Of a stretch of 64,000 nt of DNA, positions 17,074 through 25,446 are shown in pieces; positions within the stretch are counted from its first letter, which is position 1, and each line of letters opens with the position of its first letter. The stretch comes from Bradyrhizobium mercantei (GTDB lineage Bacteria; Pseudomonadota; Alphaproteobacteria; Rhizobiales; Xanthobacteraceae). The position numbers were made by a program, and so were the translations under genes. The stretch covers positions 727,519 through 791,518 of the forward strand of contig NZ_MKFI01000005.1 in assembly GCF_001982635.1 (NCBI RefSeq). The letters run 5' to 3'. The notes beneath the pieces are model-generated. The model was not told the DNA's origin and searched no databases. It was given only the letters and a program-made list of their open reading frames with translations.

Positions 17074-17847
17074 ATGAGCGCGTTCTATCGAGAGAAAGTT
17101 CTTTCCGTTCAGCACTGGACCGATACGCTTTTCAGCTTCCGGGCGACCCGCGATTCCGGTTTCCGCTTCCAGAATGGGCAGTTTGCCATGATCGGCCTCG
17201 AGGTCGACGGCCGGCCGCTGCTGCGCGCCTATTCGATGGCGAGCGCCAATCACGAGGAAGAGCTCGAGTTCTTCTCGATCAAGGTGCAGGACGGCCCGCT
17301 CACCTCCAAGCTGCAGAAGATCCGCGAGGGCGACACCATCCTGGTCGGCCGCAAGGCAACCGGCACGCTGATCACCGACAATCTGATCCCCGGCAAGCGG
17401 CTGATGCTGCTGTCGACCGGCACCGGCCTCGCGCCGTTCGCGAGCCTGATCAAGGACCCCGAGGTCTATGATCGCTACGACCAGATCCTGCTGGTCCATG
17501 GCTGCCGCCAGGTCTCCGAGCTCGCCTATGGCGAGGAGCTGGTTGCCAAGCTGCGCGACGACGAACTGTTCGGGCCGCTGCTGTCGGAGAAGCTCTCCTA
17601 CTATCCGACCGTGACCCGTGAGCCGTTCCGCAATCGCGGCCGCATCACCGACCTGATCACCTCCAACCAGCTGTTCACCGACCTGCATCAGGGTCCGCTC
17701 GACATCGAGACCGACCGCATCATGATGTGCGGCAGCCCGGCGATGCTGGAGGAGCTGAAGCAGCTGTTCGAGACCCGCGGCTTCAAGGAAGGCTCAGGCA
17801 ACACCCCCGGTCACTTCGTGATCGAGAAGGCGTTCGTCGAGCGTTAA
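17074..17847 (+). CDS. fpr: Ferredoxin--NADP+ reductase
   Basis: 257 residues, the bacterial FPR length. RAYSMAS (about 49-55) binds FAD, STGTGLAPFASL (about 114-125) is the NADP-binding motif, CGSPAML holds the conserved CG, and the C-terminus AFVER is the short extension of subclass I bacterial enzymes. It moves electrons between NADP(H) and ferredoxin or flavodoxin, often in oxidative stress. A palindromic repeat follows the stop. The upstream 297-bp gap holds its promoter; no clear regulator site was recognised there. Confidence 0.9.
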   Translation: MSAFYREKVLSVQHWTDTLFSFRATRDSGFRFQNGQFAMIGLEVDGRPLLRAYSMASANHEEELEFFSIKVQDGPLTSKLQKIREGDTILVGRKATGTLITDNLIPGKRLMLLSTGTGLAPFASLIKDPEVYDRYDQILLVHGCRQVSELAYGEELVAKLRDDELFGPLLSEKLSYYPTVTREPFRNRGRITDLITSNQLFTDLHQGPLDIETDRIMMCGSPAMLEELKQLFETRGFKEGSGNTPGHFVIEKAFVER

Positions 17848-17864
17848 GACGGCCAAATGTTGAG

Positions 17865-17990
17865 GCTGTCGTCCTGGCGAAAGCCAGGACCCATTACCAC
17901 CGCTCTGTGTTTTGCGAAGGCTGGGGCCCCATCGGGCTCCAGCCTTTTGCATTTGTGGTTATGGGTCCCTGCTTTCGCAGGGACGACAGC
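17865..17990. repeat. Palindromic repeat, GCTGTCGTCCCTGCGAAAGCAGG family (copy 1)
   Basis: GCTGTCGTCCTGGCGAAAGCCAGGACCCAT at the left matches the inverse of ATGGGTCCCTGCTTTCGCAGGGACGACAGC at the right; an inner TTTTGC/GCAAAA pair lies between. Copies at 22766 and 55095. It lies between fpr and the patatin gene. Confidence 0.8.
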
Positions 17991-18079
17991 GGTGTTTGTG
18001 GCGTCGTCCATTCCCTCGCTGCTATAACGCCTGCAACGCCGCGTGCCTGTCTCGAATGCGGCGAGGAGGGAGCCGCGCC

Positions 18080-18949
18080 TTGTCCATCACCGATCCGGAT
18101 GCACCGAAGACCGCCTTTGTGTTTGCCGGCGGCGGCAGCTTTGGTGCGGTCCAGGTCGGCATGCTGCAGGCGCTGGCCGCGCACGGCGTGGTCGCCGACA
18201 TGGTGGTCGGGTCCAGTGTCGGCGCCTTGAACGGCGCCTTCTATGCCGGCGACCCCTCGGTCTCGGGCGTGGCGCGGCTCGCCGAGATCTGGCGCGGCCT
18301 GAACCGGCAGGACGTGTTTCCGGTGACCTGGCGGACGCTGGTGAGCATCCTGTGGCGGCGCGACTTCCTGATCCCGCATGACGGCGTCCGCAAGCTGATC
18401 GACGACTACATCCCGTTCCGCAATCTCGAGGACGCGCGGATGCCGCTCTACATCGTCACGACCGACATCATCAGCGGCGACAGCGTGGTGCTGTCGGAAG
18501 GCTCGACGGCGGACGCGATCGTCGCCTCGACCGCGATCCCCGGCGCGTTCACCCCGGTGCACTATCGCGATCGCTACCTCGCCGACGGCGCGATCTCCAG
18601 CAACACGCCGGTCCGGGTCGCCGTCAAGCATGGGGCAAAACGCCTGATCGTGCTGCCGACCGGGCATGCCTGTGCCAACCAGGCGCCGCCGGTCGGCGCG
18701 CTCGCCAACGCGCTGCATGCGCTGACGCTGCTGATCGCGCGGCAGCTCGTCAACGAGCTCGAGAACATCGGCCCCGGCGTCGAGTATTTCGTGGTGCCGC
18801 CGCTCTGCCCGCTGGTCGGCTCGCCCTACGATTTCTCCCGGACGTCGGATCATATCACGCGGGCGCTCGATACCACCAACGCCTGGCTCGACGGCGACGG
18901 CCTGAAGCCGGGCCACATCCCGCACGAATTGCAGCCCCACGACCATTGA
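18080..18949 (+). CDS. Patatin-like phospholipase
   Basis: 289 residues from a TTG start at 18080, preceded by GGAGGG nine nt upstream; the open frame to 17912 runs back into a repeat element and is not likely translated. The oxyanion loop GGGSFG (17-22), nucleophile elbow GSSVG (Ser46) and catalytic Asp169 in DGA complete the Ser-Asp dyad of patatin lipases. No signal peptide is visible, so a cytosolic or inner-membrane-associated acyl hydrolase is likely. The C-terminal half lacks further domains. Confidence 0.85.
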   Translation: MSITDPDAPKTAFVFAGGGSFGAVQVGMLQALAAHGVVADMVVGSSVGALNGAFYAGDPSVSGVARLAEIWRGLNRQDVFPVTWRTLVSILWRRDFLIPHDGVRKLIDDYIPFRNLEDARMPLYIVTTDIISGDSVVLSEGSTADAIVASTAIPGAFTPVHYRDRYLADGAISSNTPVRVAVKHGAKRLIVLPTGHACANQAPPVGALANALHALTLLIARQLVNELENIGPGVEYFVVPPLCPLVGSPYDFSRTSDHITRALDTTNAWLDGDGLKPGHIPHELQPHDH

Positions 18950-18968
18950 GGGGGCGGGCGGCCTCTTA

Positions 18969-19134
18969 CCTCGCCCCGCTTGCGGGGAGAGGTCGGAGCG
19001 CATGTAGCGTAGCGGAATGCGATCCGGGTGAGGGGGATTCTCCGCGAACGCAAATGCCACCGTGTTTGCCCTCACCCCTACCCTCCAAGAGCGAGCTTCG
19101 CTCGTCTCGTCCCCGCAAGAGCGGGGCGAGGGAG
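18969..19134. repeat. Inverted-repeat element, CCTCGCCCCGCTTGCGGGGAGAGG family
   Basis: CCTCGCCCCGCTTGCGGGGAGAGG opens the element, CGGAATGCGATCCGGGTGAGGGGGA is the middle, and CCCCGCAAGAGCGGGGCGAGGGAG closes it in inverted orientation. It fills most of the 364-bp gap before the glutamate-synthase-like gene. A very similar copy occurs at 20969-21114, so this gene is bracketed by two copies. Confidence 0.8.
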
Positions 19135-19313
19135 CGCGGTCCTTGCGCGGGCCCTTCGTTGCACTGCAGCAGTGAGACCGCGGCGCCCGCACCCGCCCGA
19201 TCGGGCGGTTGTCACATCTGTGACTGCTCGGCCGTATAACCGTAGTGCACTTGCTCCGTGAGTTGGATTAGGCTCACCGTCGACAGGGTATTCCAGGCAG
19301 ACCGGAGGATTCC

Positions 19314-20939
19314 ATGGACACGCTTCTGCTTCCGTTCTCGCCACGCTTCATCGTGCTGACGATCTGCGCCGTCGTCACCGTGCTGCTGCTGCTGGTCGGA
19401 ATTTTTGATCACAAGGTCTTCAAGATCATCCTGATCCCGTTGGTCATCTTTGGCGCGCTGACGCTGCTCGGCATCCGCGACTTCACGCAGAAGAATCACG
19501 CGGTGCTGCGCAACTACCCGATCTCGGCGCATATGCGCTTCCTGCTCGAGGAAATCCGCCCGGAGATGCGGCAGTATTTCTTCGAGAGCGAGAAGGACGG
19601 CATGCCGTTCTCCCGCGATACCCGCGCGTTGGTCTATCAGCGCGCCAAGATGGTGCTCGACAAGCGGCCGTTCGGTACCCAGGAGGACGTCTATCGCGAG
19701 GGCTATGAGTGGATGCACCACTCGGTGGCGCCGAAGCCGCGTGCCGAGGAGAAGTTCCGCATCACCATCGGCGGTCCGGACTGCACCAAGCCGTATTCGG
19801 CCTCGGTCTTCAACATCTCGGCGATGAGTTTCGGCGCGCTCAGCCCGAACGCGGTGCGGGCGCTCAATGCCGGCGCCAAGAAGGGCGGCTTTGCCCACGA
19901 CACCGGCGAGGGCGGCGTCAGCCCCTATCATCGCGAGATGGGCGGCGACATCATCTGGGAGATCGGCTCCGGCTATTTCGGCTGCCGCAACCGCGACGGT
20001 ACCTTCAATCCGGACGAGTTCGCGCGCGTCTCGGGTGACGACCAGATCAAGATGGTCGAGCTCAAGATCAGCCAGGGCGCCAAGCCCGGCCATGGCGGCG
20101 TGCTGCCGGCGGCGAAGGTTTCCGAGGAGATTTCCAAGATCCGGGGCGTGCCGATGGGCGAGGATTGCATCTCGCCGGCCTATCACAAGGCGTTCTCGAC
20201 GCCGATCCAGATGATGGAATTCATAGCCCAGATGCGCAAACTGTCCGGCGGCAAGCCGGCCGGCTTCAAGATGTGCATCGGCCATCCCTGGGAATTCCTG
20301 GCGATCTGCAAGGCGATGCACGAGAGCGGGCTCTATCCCGACTTCATCGTGGTCGACGGCAATGAGGGCGGCACCGGTGCCGCGCCGCTCGAGTTCATGG
20401 ATCATCTCGGCATGCCGATGCGCGAGGGCGTCAATTTCGTCCACAACGCGCTGATCGGCATCGGCGCGCGCGACCGCATCAAGATCGGCGCCTCCGGCAA
20501 GATCGCGACCGCGTTCGACATGGCGCGCGCGATGGCGATCGGGGCCGACTGGTGCAATTCGGCGCGCGGCTTCATGTTCGCGCTCGGCTGCATCCAGTCG
20601 CTGAGCTGCCACACCGACCGCTGCCCGACCGGCGTCACCTCGCAGGATCCGATCCGCAACCGCGCGCTCTACGTGCCGGACAAGATCGAGCGCGTGTTCA
20701 ACTACCACCACTCGACCCTGCACGCGCTGACCGAGCTGCTCGCCGCCGCCGGCCTCGAGCACACCAAGGAGCTGCGCCCGATCCACTTCTCGCAGCGCAG
20801 CTCGACCACCGAGGTCTCTTCCTTCGCCGAGCTCTACCCGACGCTGCGTCCCGGCGAGTTGCTCGACGGCACGCAAGACCGCCGCTTCCGCGACGCCTGG
20901 GCAATGGCGCGCGCGGATTCGTTCCAGCCGGCGGGGTAG
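19314..20939 (+). CDS. FMN-binding glutamate synthase family protein, membrane-anchored
   Basis: 541 residues. Two N-terminal hydrophobic helices (about 10-30 and 38-55) suggest membrane anchoring. The rest is the glutamate-synthase FMN/Fe-S barrel: FNISAMSFGALSPNAVRALNAGAK, GEGGVSPYH, ISQGAKPGHGGVLP, VDGNEGGTGAAP, and the 3Fe-4S motif C-x5-C-x4-C (about 426, 432, 437) in CIQSLSCHTDRCP. No glutaminase domain is present, so it is not a full GltB. Members of this group are annotated only by fold; the true substrate is unknown. Bracketed by two copies of the same repeat. Confidence 0.85.
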   Translation: MDTLLLPFSPRFIVLTICAVVTVLLLLVGIFDHKVFKIILIPLVIFGALTLLGIRDFTQKNHAVLRNYPISAHMRFLLEEIRPEMRQYFFESEKDGMPFSRDTRALVYQRAKMVLDKRPFGTQEDVYREGYEWMHHSVAPKPRAEEKFRITIGGPDCTKPYSASVFNISAMSFGALSPNAVRALNAGAKKGGFAHDTGEGGVSPYHREMGGDIIWEIGSGYFGCRNRDGTFNPDEFARVSGDDQIKMVELKISQGAKPGHGGVLPAAKVSEEISKIRGVPMGEDCISPAYHKAFSTPIQMMEFIAQMRKLSGGKPAGFKMCIGHPWEFLAICKAMHESGLYPDFIVVDGNEGGTGAAPLEFMDHLGMPMREGVNFVHNALIGIGARDRIKIGASGKIATAFDMARAMAIGADWCNSARGFMFALGCIQSLSCHTDRCPTGVTSQDPIRNRALYVPDKIERVFNYHHSTLHALTELLAAAGLEHTKELRPIHFSQRSSTTEVSSFAELYPTLRPGELLDGTQDRRFRDAWAMARADSFQPAG

Positions 20940-20968
20940 GGCGCTGGAGGGGCGGTTGCTCCGCTTCA

Positions 20969-21114
20969 CCTCGCCCCGCTTGCGGGGAGAGGTCGGCGTG
21001 CATCGTCAGATGCGCTCCGGGTGAGGGGGACTCTCCGCGAATGCAACTATCACCGTTTGCACGGAGACAGCCCGTCACCCCAACCGTCTCCCCGTAAGAA
21101 CGGGGAGAGGGAGT
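20969..21114. repeat. Inverted-repeat element, CCTCGCCCCGCTTGCGGGGAGAGG family
   Basis: Starts with the same 24-base sequence as the copy at 18969 and ends with CCCCGTAAGAACGGGGAGAGGGAG in inverted orientation, with GATGCGCTCCGGGTGAGGGGGA in the middle. It occupies the gap between the glutamate-synthase-like gene and the convergent monooxygenase. Confidence 0.8.
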
Positions 21115-21141
21115 GCAGCGCCGGCGTTGTTCGGATCTACG

Positions 21142-22611
21142 CTAGGCAGCGGGCGCGCCGAACCATTTGGTCAGCGCTTCCGTGAGGGCGGTCCGGGTGC
21201 CGTCACCGGCCCACGCCACGTAGCCGTCGGGCCGGACCAGCACCGCGGCCGGAGCCGAAACCGTCCCGAGCGCGGGAAGCTCCCACGCGCCGGCGTAATC
21301 GGCGTCGACCAGTTGAACCCGGTCGTCCCATCCCGCGATGTCGATGCTGCCGGACTCGCCAAGATTGAGCAGCACCGGCCGCGCCTGGTGCAGCAGAGTG
21401 AAGATCCGGATCGGTCCGGCGGCGGTCACCAGATCGAGATCAGGCATGCGGCGTCCGAGCAGCGGGTGGCCGTCGCCGAGATCGTAGTGGAGGTCCAGGC
21501 CGGACATCATCGCGGCCATTCGTCTGCGCGGCTCGTCCATCCGCAGCAAGTCGGACACGATCTCGTTCAGCGCCTTGCTGCGCGCATCGGTGCGGCCGAG
21601 CGCGACCTGCGCCATGGTGTTGCGCAGCACGCGGGCCGCGACCGGATGCCGTTCGGCCTGATAGCTGTCGAGCAGGCTGTCCGGCACTGTCAGCTTGACC
21701 ACCTGGGCGAGCTTCCAGCCCAAATTCACCGCGTCCTGCACGCCGATATTGAGGCCCTGTCCGCCCATCGGCGGATGCACATGGGCGGCATCGCCGGCCA
21801 GCAGCACGCGCTGCTTGCGGTAGGTCACGGCCTGCCGGGTCATGTCGGTGAAGCGCGAGATCCAGACCGGACTGTGGATGCCGAAATCAGCGCCGTATGC
21901 GGCGATCAGCGCCTCGCTGACGTCGCGCAAGGTCGGCTCGCCGCCGGTGCCGAGTTGCTGCTCGGTCAGCACCACGCGCACCCGCCCGCTGTCCTCGACC
22001 TTGCCGATCGCGTAAGTGCCTTTGTCGTCCTGGCGCAGGCCCCATTCCGGTTCGCCTGACATCTCGGCCTCCGCGTTCAGCCAGCTCCGGGTCGGATCCC
22101 ATCCGGCGAATTCGATGCCGGCCGCCTTGCGAACGATGCTGCGGCCGCCGTCGCAGCCGACGAGATACTGCGCCCGCAGCATCTGGCCGTCCGACAGCGC
22201 GACGTCGACGCCGGTGTCGTCCTGCGCGAAGCCGGTCACTTCGCGCGCGCGATAGACCGGCACCGCGAGCTCGCCGACCCATTCGCCGAGCAGGCGCTCG
22301 ATATGGTTCTGGAACAGCCCAAGCGTGAAATTGCGCCGGGCCGGAAAGTCGGTGATATCAAGCGGAACCAGATGGGAGTGGAACAGCACCGCCGGATGGC
22401 GCGTCCCCAGCGCGACGAACCGGTCGCCGATGCCGCGCTGATCGAGCACCTCGATGGTGCGCGCGTGCAGCCCGCTGGCGCGGGAGCTGACCACGTCGTC
22501 GTCGGCGCGCCGCTCGACCACCGCCACGTCGATATCTGCCAACGCCAGTTCCGCCGCCAGCATCAGCCCGGTCGGACCACCGCCGGCAATCACCACGGCA
22601 TGTTCCCGCAT
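21142..22611 (-). CDS. FAD-dependent aromatic/antibiotic monooxygenase (PheA/RIFMO type)
   Basis: 489 residues from the ATG at 22609-22611, with GGAGGAG just upstream; 20 further upstream codons have no such site. GGGPTGLMLAAELALADIDVAVVER is the FAD Rossmann motif, GCDGGRSIVRKAAGIEF the DG motif, and LLAGDAAHVHPPMGGQGLNIGVQDAVNL the second FAD motif. The last 100 residues form the thioredoxin-like domain typical of phenol hydroxylase and rifampicin monooxygenase relatives. Substrate is not evident; stands alone between repeats. Confidence 0.8.
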   Translation of the reverse strand: MREHAVVIAGGGPTGLMLAAELALADIDVAVVERRADDDVVSSRASGLHARTIEVLDQRGIGDRFVALGTRHPAVLFHSHLVPLDITDFPARRNFTLGLFQNHIERLLGEWVGELAVPVYRAREVTGFAQDDTGVDVALSDGQMLRAQYLVGCDGGRSIVRKAAGIEFAGWDPTRSWLNAEAEMSGEPEWGLRQDDKGTYAIGKVEDSGRVRVVLTEQQLGTGGEPTLRDVSEALIAAYGADFGIHSPVWISRFTDMTRQAVTYRKQRVLLAGDAAHVHPPMGGQGLNIGVQDAVNLGWKLAQVVKLTVPDSLLDSYQAERHPVAARVLRNTMAQVALGRTDARSKALNEIVSDLLRMDEPRRRMAAMMSGLDLHYDLGDGHPLLGRRMPDLDLVTAAGPIRIFTLLHQARPVLLNLGESGSIDIAGWDDRVQLVDADYAGAWELPALGTVSAPAAVLVRPDGYVAWAGDGTRTALTEALTKWFGAPAA

Positions 22612-22765
22612 CCCGCACTCCTCCGTTCGATTGGGCGCGCGTTCTACGGGATGACCCCGGGCTTGCGGCAAGCCCGGGGGGTCTACATATATCTAAGTGG
22701 GGAGAGGGCGTTTGCTGCTCGAGCCAATTCCACGATATCATTGCGAAGCACGGCGCGGCACACGC

Positions 22766-22888
22766 GCTGTCGTCCCTGCGAAAGCAGGGACCCATAACCA
22801 CAGGGTTGCGTTGTTGAAACGCGCTGTGGCTCCAGCTTCGCAAACCAATTGGTATTCGTGGTTATGGGTCCCGGCTTTCGCCCGACGG
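22766..22888. repeat. Palindromic repeat, GCTGTCGTCCCTGCGAAAGCAGG family (copy 2)
   Basis: GCTGTCGTCCCTGCGAAAGCAGGGACCCATAACCACAG at the left pairs with GTGGTTATGGGTCCCGGCTTTCG at the right, whose terminal part has diverged. It lies immediately beyond the 3' end of the porin gene. A separate 10-bp hairpin CCCGGGCTTG/CAAGCCCGGG lies at about 22657-22679. Confidence 0.75.
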
Positions 22889-22904
22889 CGGGAGATGCCG
22901 TGCC

Positions 22905-24899
22905 TCAGAACTCGCCGTGGATGCGGCCGGAGAAGATGTGCACCGGGCCACGGTCGGCGTTGTAGGCGGGGTTGGTGATGAACTGATAGTCCGCCGTCAG
23001 CGTCAGGTTCCTGTTGACCTGATAGGCATAGTAGGTCTCGAAGATCCGCTCCGGGCTGTAGTTCAGCGCGCCGTCGCCGATCAGGAGGCCGAGGCCGCCG
23101 GCAGCGAGGAAGTCGCGATGCGCTGACGACAGCCCGTTGATCGCGCCGCCGATGCCGATCGTGTCGTTGACCCGTCCCCAGGAGCTGCCCTTGATCGACA
23201 GGCCGCCGGACACGCTGCGGTCGACATCGGTGAACGACAGGATCTCGGTCCGGCCGTCGTTCCAGCTGAGGCGGCCGAACAGGCCGATATCGGTTGCGAT
23301 CTGCTGCTCGCCGTTCAGGTAGAAGCCGTATTTGGTGTTGTCCTTGCGGATACTGGCCATCACATCGTTGATGTCGAGATCCGGGTTGGTATCCTCGATC
23401 GCGAGCGCCTGGCGATAATTGCCGGTGTTGCCGCGATTGCCGAACATGCCGACGCGCAGCTTGCCGGGCTGATCGAAGATCGAATAGCGTCCCTCGAATT
23501 CCACCACGGCGCCGCCGGTGTTGGCGTTGGAGACCAGCACGTCGCTGTTCGGCGCATTGGGCACCTGGAACACGCCGGCACGCACCGCCCAATCCTTGCG
23601 GTTGAGCTCGACCACGGCGCCGCGGGTGTAGCCGGGCAGGTCGGCCGGGAAGTCGTAGGCCGCGGAGGCCCACATCGCCCAGTTCATGAAATCGGCGCGC
23701 GGGTCCTTGGCGTAGGAATTGCCGTCGAAGAAATCGCCGACTGCGAAGCGGCCGACCACGATCGTCAGGCGATCGATGTCGCGCTTGCCCGCGATCTGGT
23801 TGGGACCGTCGGGAACGTCTTCCTGCTCGCCGCCGAAGCCGAAGGTCTGCTTGAGGTAGTAGCGCTGCGGCCGGATCTTCGGATACGGCGCGCCGGCCTT
23901 CTGCGCCTCGCCGTTCGAGAAGCCGGCAAGGCCGAGCGTGCCGTTGAGGCCAAAGCCCTGCGCCGTTTCCGGATTGAAGTAGAGCTCGCCGCCCTCCCAG
24001 AGCCGCACGCCGAGAAACGCCGTGGTGGTCCAGGTCTGCTGCACCTGTCCCGCGCCGGGCAGGCTGTTGGTGCCGGCATAGGGCGAGCGGAACGACGCAT
24101 AGGTCTGCGGCAGCAGCGTCGTTTGTCCGTGCACGCTCCAGTCGGCGAAGTCCGGCAGCGCGGCGCGCGTCGGCGTCGCCGACCATGGCGAATCGCCGAG
24201 CTGGTAGTTCAGGCCGAACTTCAGCAGATGAATGCGCGGGTCGATGCTGAGGCCGGGCATGCCGAAATCGTTGAGGCCGAGCGTACGGCGCGACAGGTCG
24301 ACATATTCGTATTCGAGCTTCGCGGTCCAATTGCCGCTCACCGCGAATTCGGCGCCGGCGCCGACGGTCCAGCCGGTCTGATACTGGCCGGGCTGCGAAA
24401 TCACGCTGTCCGCGGCATCGTTGATCCTGACTTCGGTGTGCCCCCAGGCGAAGCCGCCGGTCACGTAGGGCATCCAGGTGCCGAAGCTGTAGCCGGCGCG
24501 GCCGCGCACCGTGCCGACATAATCGATCGATGCGTTGAAGGGACCCGGCGGGCGGCGCACCGTGTCGGTCGGTCCGGTGAAGGTCGCGTCCGCCTCGACG
24601 CCGAGCACGAAGCGGTTGGCGAATTCCTTGTTGTATCCGGCCTGGAAGCCGCCGATGCCGCCGGTGATGGTGGGCGGAAAGAACACGCCCTGTTCCAGGA
24701 TCGGATTGGTGCCGGGGCCCAGCGAGCCGTCGCCATAGCCGACATGGGCGCCGACGTAGAAGCCGGTCCAACTGTAGACCGCCTTGGCGGCGGGCGACTT
24801 GAGCGGCAGATCGGCCGCGGCCGCAGGCGTGCCGAAGGCGGCCGCGCCCAGCGCGGCGCCGGCGGCGATCTGAACCCGGAACAGGCGGACGCAGGTCAT
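22905..24899 (-). CDS. Outer-membrane protein: Omp25/RopB-like barrel fused to OprB-type carbohydrate porin
   Basis: 664 residues from the ATG at 24897-24899, which directly precedes a signal peptide (cleavage near AAAAD); upstream codons to 25229 lack such a feature. Residues about 40-255 are a small Omp25-like barrel (YSWTGFYVGAHVGYG, GFQAGYN, GVEADATFTG, WTAKLEYEYVDL). Residues about 260-664 look like the OprB carbohydrate-selective porin (GELYFNPETAQGFGLNGTLGLAGFSNGE, FFDGNSYAKDPRADFMNWAMW, EIFETYYAYQ-like end) finishing in Phe. It should form an outer-membrane channel. A Fur-type palindrome lies about 156 bp upstream. Confidence 0.82.
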   Translation of the reverse strand: MTCVRLFRVQIAAGAALGAAAFGTPAAAADLPLKSPAAKAVYSWTGFYVGAHVGYGDGSLGPGTNPILEQGVFFPPTITGGIGGFQAGYNKEFANRFVLGVEADATFTGPTDTVRRPPGPFNASIDYVGTVRGRAGYSFGTWMPYVTGGFAWGHTEVRINDAADSVISQPGQYQTGWTVGAGAEFAVSGNWTAKLEYEYVDLSRRTLGLNDFGMPGLSIDPRIHLLKFGLNYQLGDSPWSATPTRAALPDFADWSVHGQTTLLPQTYASFRSPYAGTNSLPGAGQVQQTWTTTAFLGVRLWEGGELYFNPETAQGFGLNGTLGLAGFSNGEAQKAGAPYPKIRPQRYYLKQTFGFGGEQEDVPDGPNQIAGKRDIDRLTIVVGRFAVGDFFDGNSYAKDPRADFMNWAMWASAAYDFPADLPGYTRGAVVELNRKDWAVRAGVFQVPNAPNSDVLVSNANTGGAVVEFEGRYSIFDQPGKLRVGMFGNRGNTGNYRQALAIEDTNPDLDINDVMASIRKDNTKYGFYLNGEQQIATDIGLFGRLSWNDGRTEILSFTDVDRSVSGGLSIKGSSWGRVNDTIGIGGAINGLSSAHRDFLAAGGLGLLIGDGALNYSPERIFETYYAYQVNRNLTLTADYQFITNPAYNADRGPVHIFSGRIHGEF

Positions 24900-25054
24900 G
24901 ACGCGGCTTTCCGCGAACGGTTGGCGGTTTCGCCCGTCATCACAGATTTGGCGGCCGCGTGCCACCCGAGATTTGAAGTCATTGCCCGCCGTCCCCGGTC
25001 CGATCCGTATCGTCCCATCCAAAGCCAGATCAGCACCTAGCATCCCCTGCCGCT

Positions 25055-25075
25055 TATTGCAAATAATTCGCAATA
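25055..25075. promoter_or_regulatory. Candidate Fur-family operator upstream of the porin gene
   Basis: TATTGCAAAT-A-ATTCGCAATA is a 21-bp palindrome with one mismatched pair, AT-rich against a G+C-rich background. Its TTGCAAAT-n-ATTnGCAA form resembles Fur/Mur-type boxes of alphaproteobacteria. It is about 156 bp upstream of the porin start; the remainder of the 307-bp gap (24900-25206) holds no gene that I can support. Confidence 0.45.
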
Positions 25076-25206
25076 GCAACTGAGGTGCCCCGGATACCTC
25101 CCGGTGTGCACGGCCGCCATGACAGTTGTGTAACAGGGCGAGGCCACCTGTGCCGTTCGCTGCGATTAGCCGCGCTGGTGTGGCAGTCGGGCCGAGCGTC
25201 CGCCGA

Positions 25207-25446
25207 TCATTCGCTGTCATCGTCGTCAACTTTCCTTGTCGAGCTGAATTCCGGCCGCGGTCGTGGTCCCAGCACGATCAGCGCAGCGGCCCGTTCGACG
25301 CATCGCGCCGCTGAGAGCGCCGCGCGCAGCCCGGCGTTCGAAATTGTGCGTTGCCGATGGAGCGCGGTTGCGCCGCGCAGGATGGCGCCGGCCAGCCTGA
25401 ACAACACGATCGCGCCCCATCGCCGGAAGCGGCCAGATGGGGTCAC
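25207..25446 (-). CDS. Hypothetical small basic protein coupled to the Nramp-like gene
   Basis: 79 residues from a GTG that overlaps the TGA of the Nramp-like gene (GTGA), the main support for it being translated. The N-terminal half has a moderately hydrophobic segment (AIVLFRLAGAILRGATAL), the C-terminus is acidic (KVDDDDSE). No family recognised. Confidence 0.4.
   Translation of the reverse strand: MTPSGRFRRWGAIVLFRLAGAILRGATALHRQRTISNAGLRAALSAARCVERAAALIVLGPRPRPEFSSTRKVDDDDSE

Noticed and set aside
17912..18079. N-terminal extension of the patatin gene
   Set aside because: Encoded by a palindromic repeat; a TTG with a good ribosome-binding site starts just before the conserved domain.
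19212..20969. 585-codon minus-strand frame over the glutamate-synthase-like gene
   Set aside because: Antisense shadow; the plus strand carries intact FMN and Fe-S motifs.
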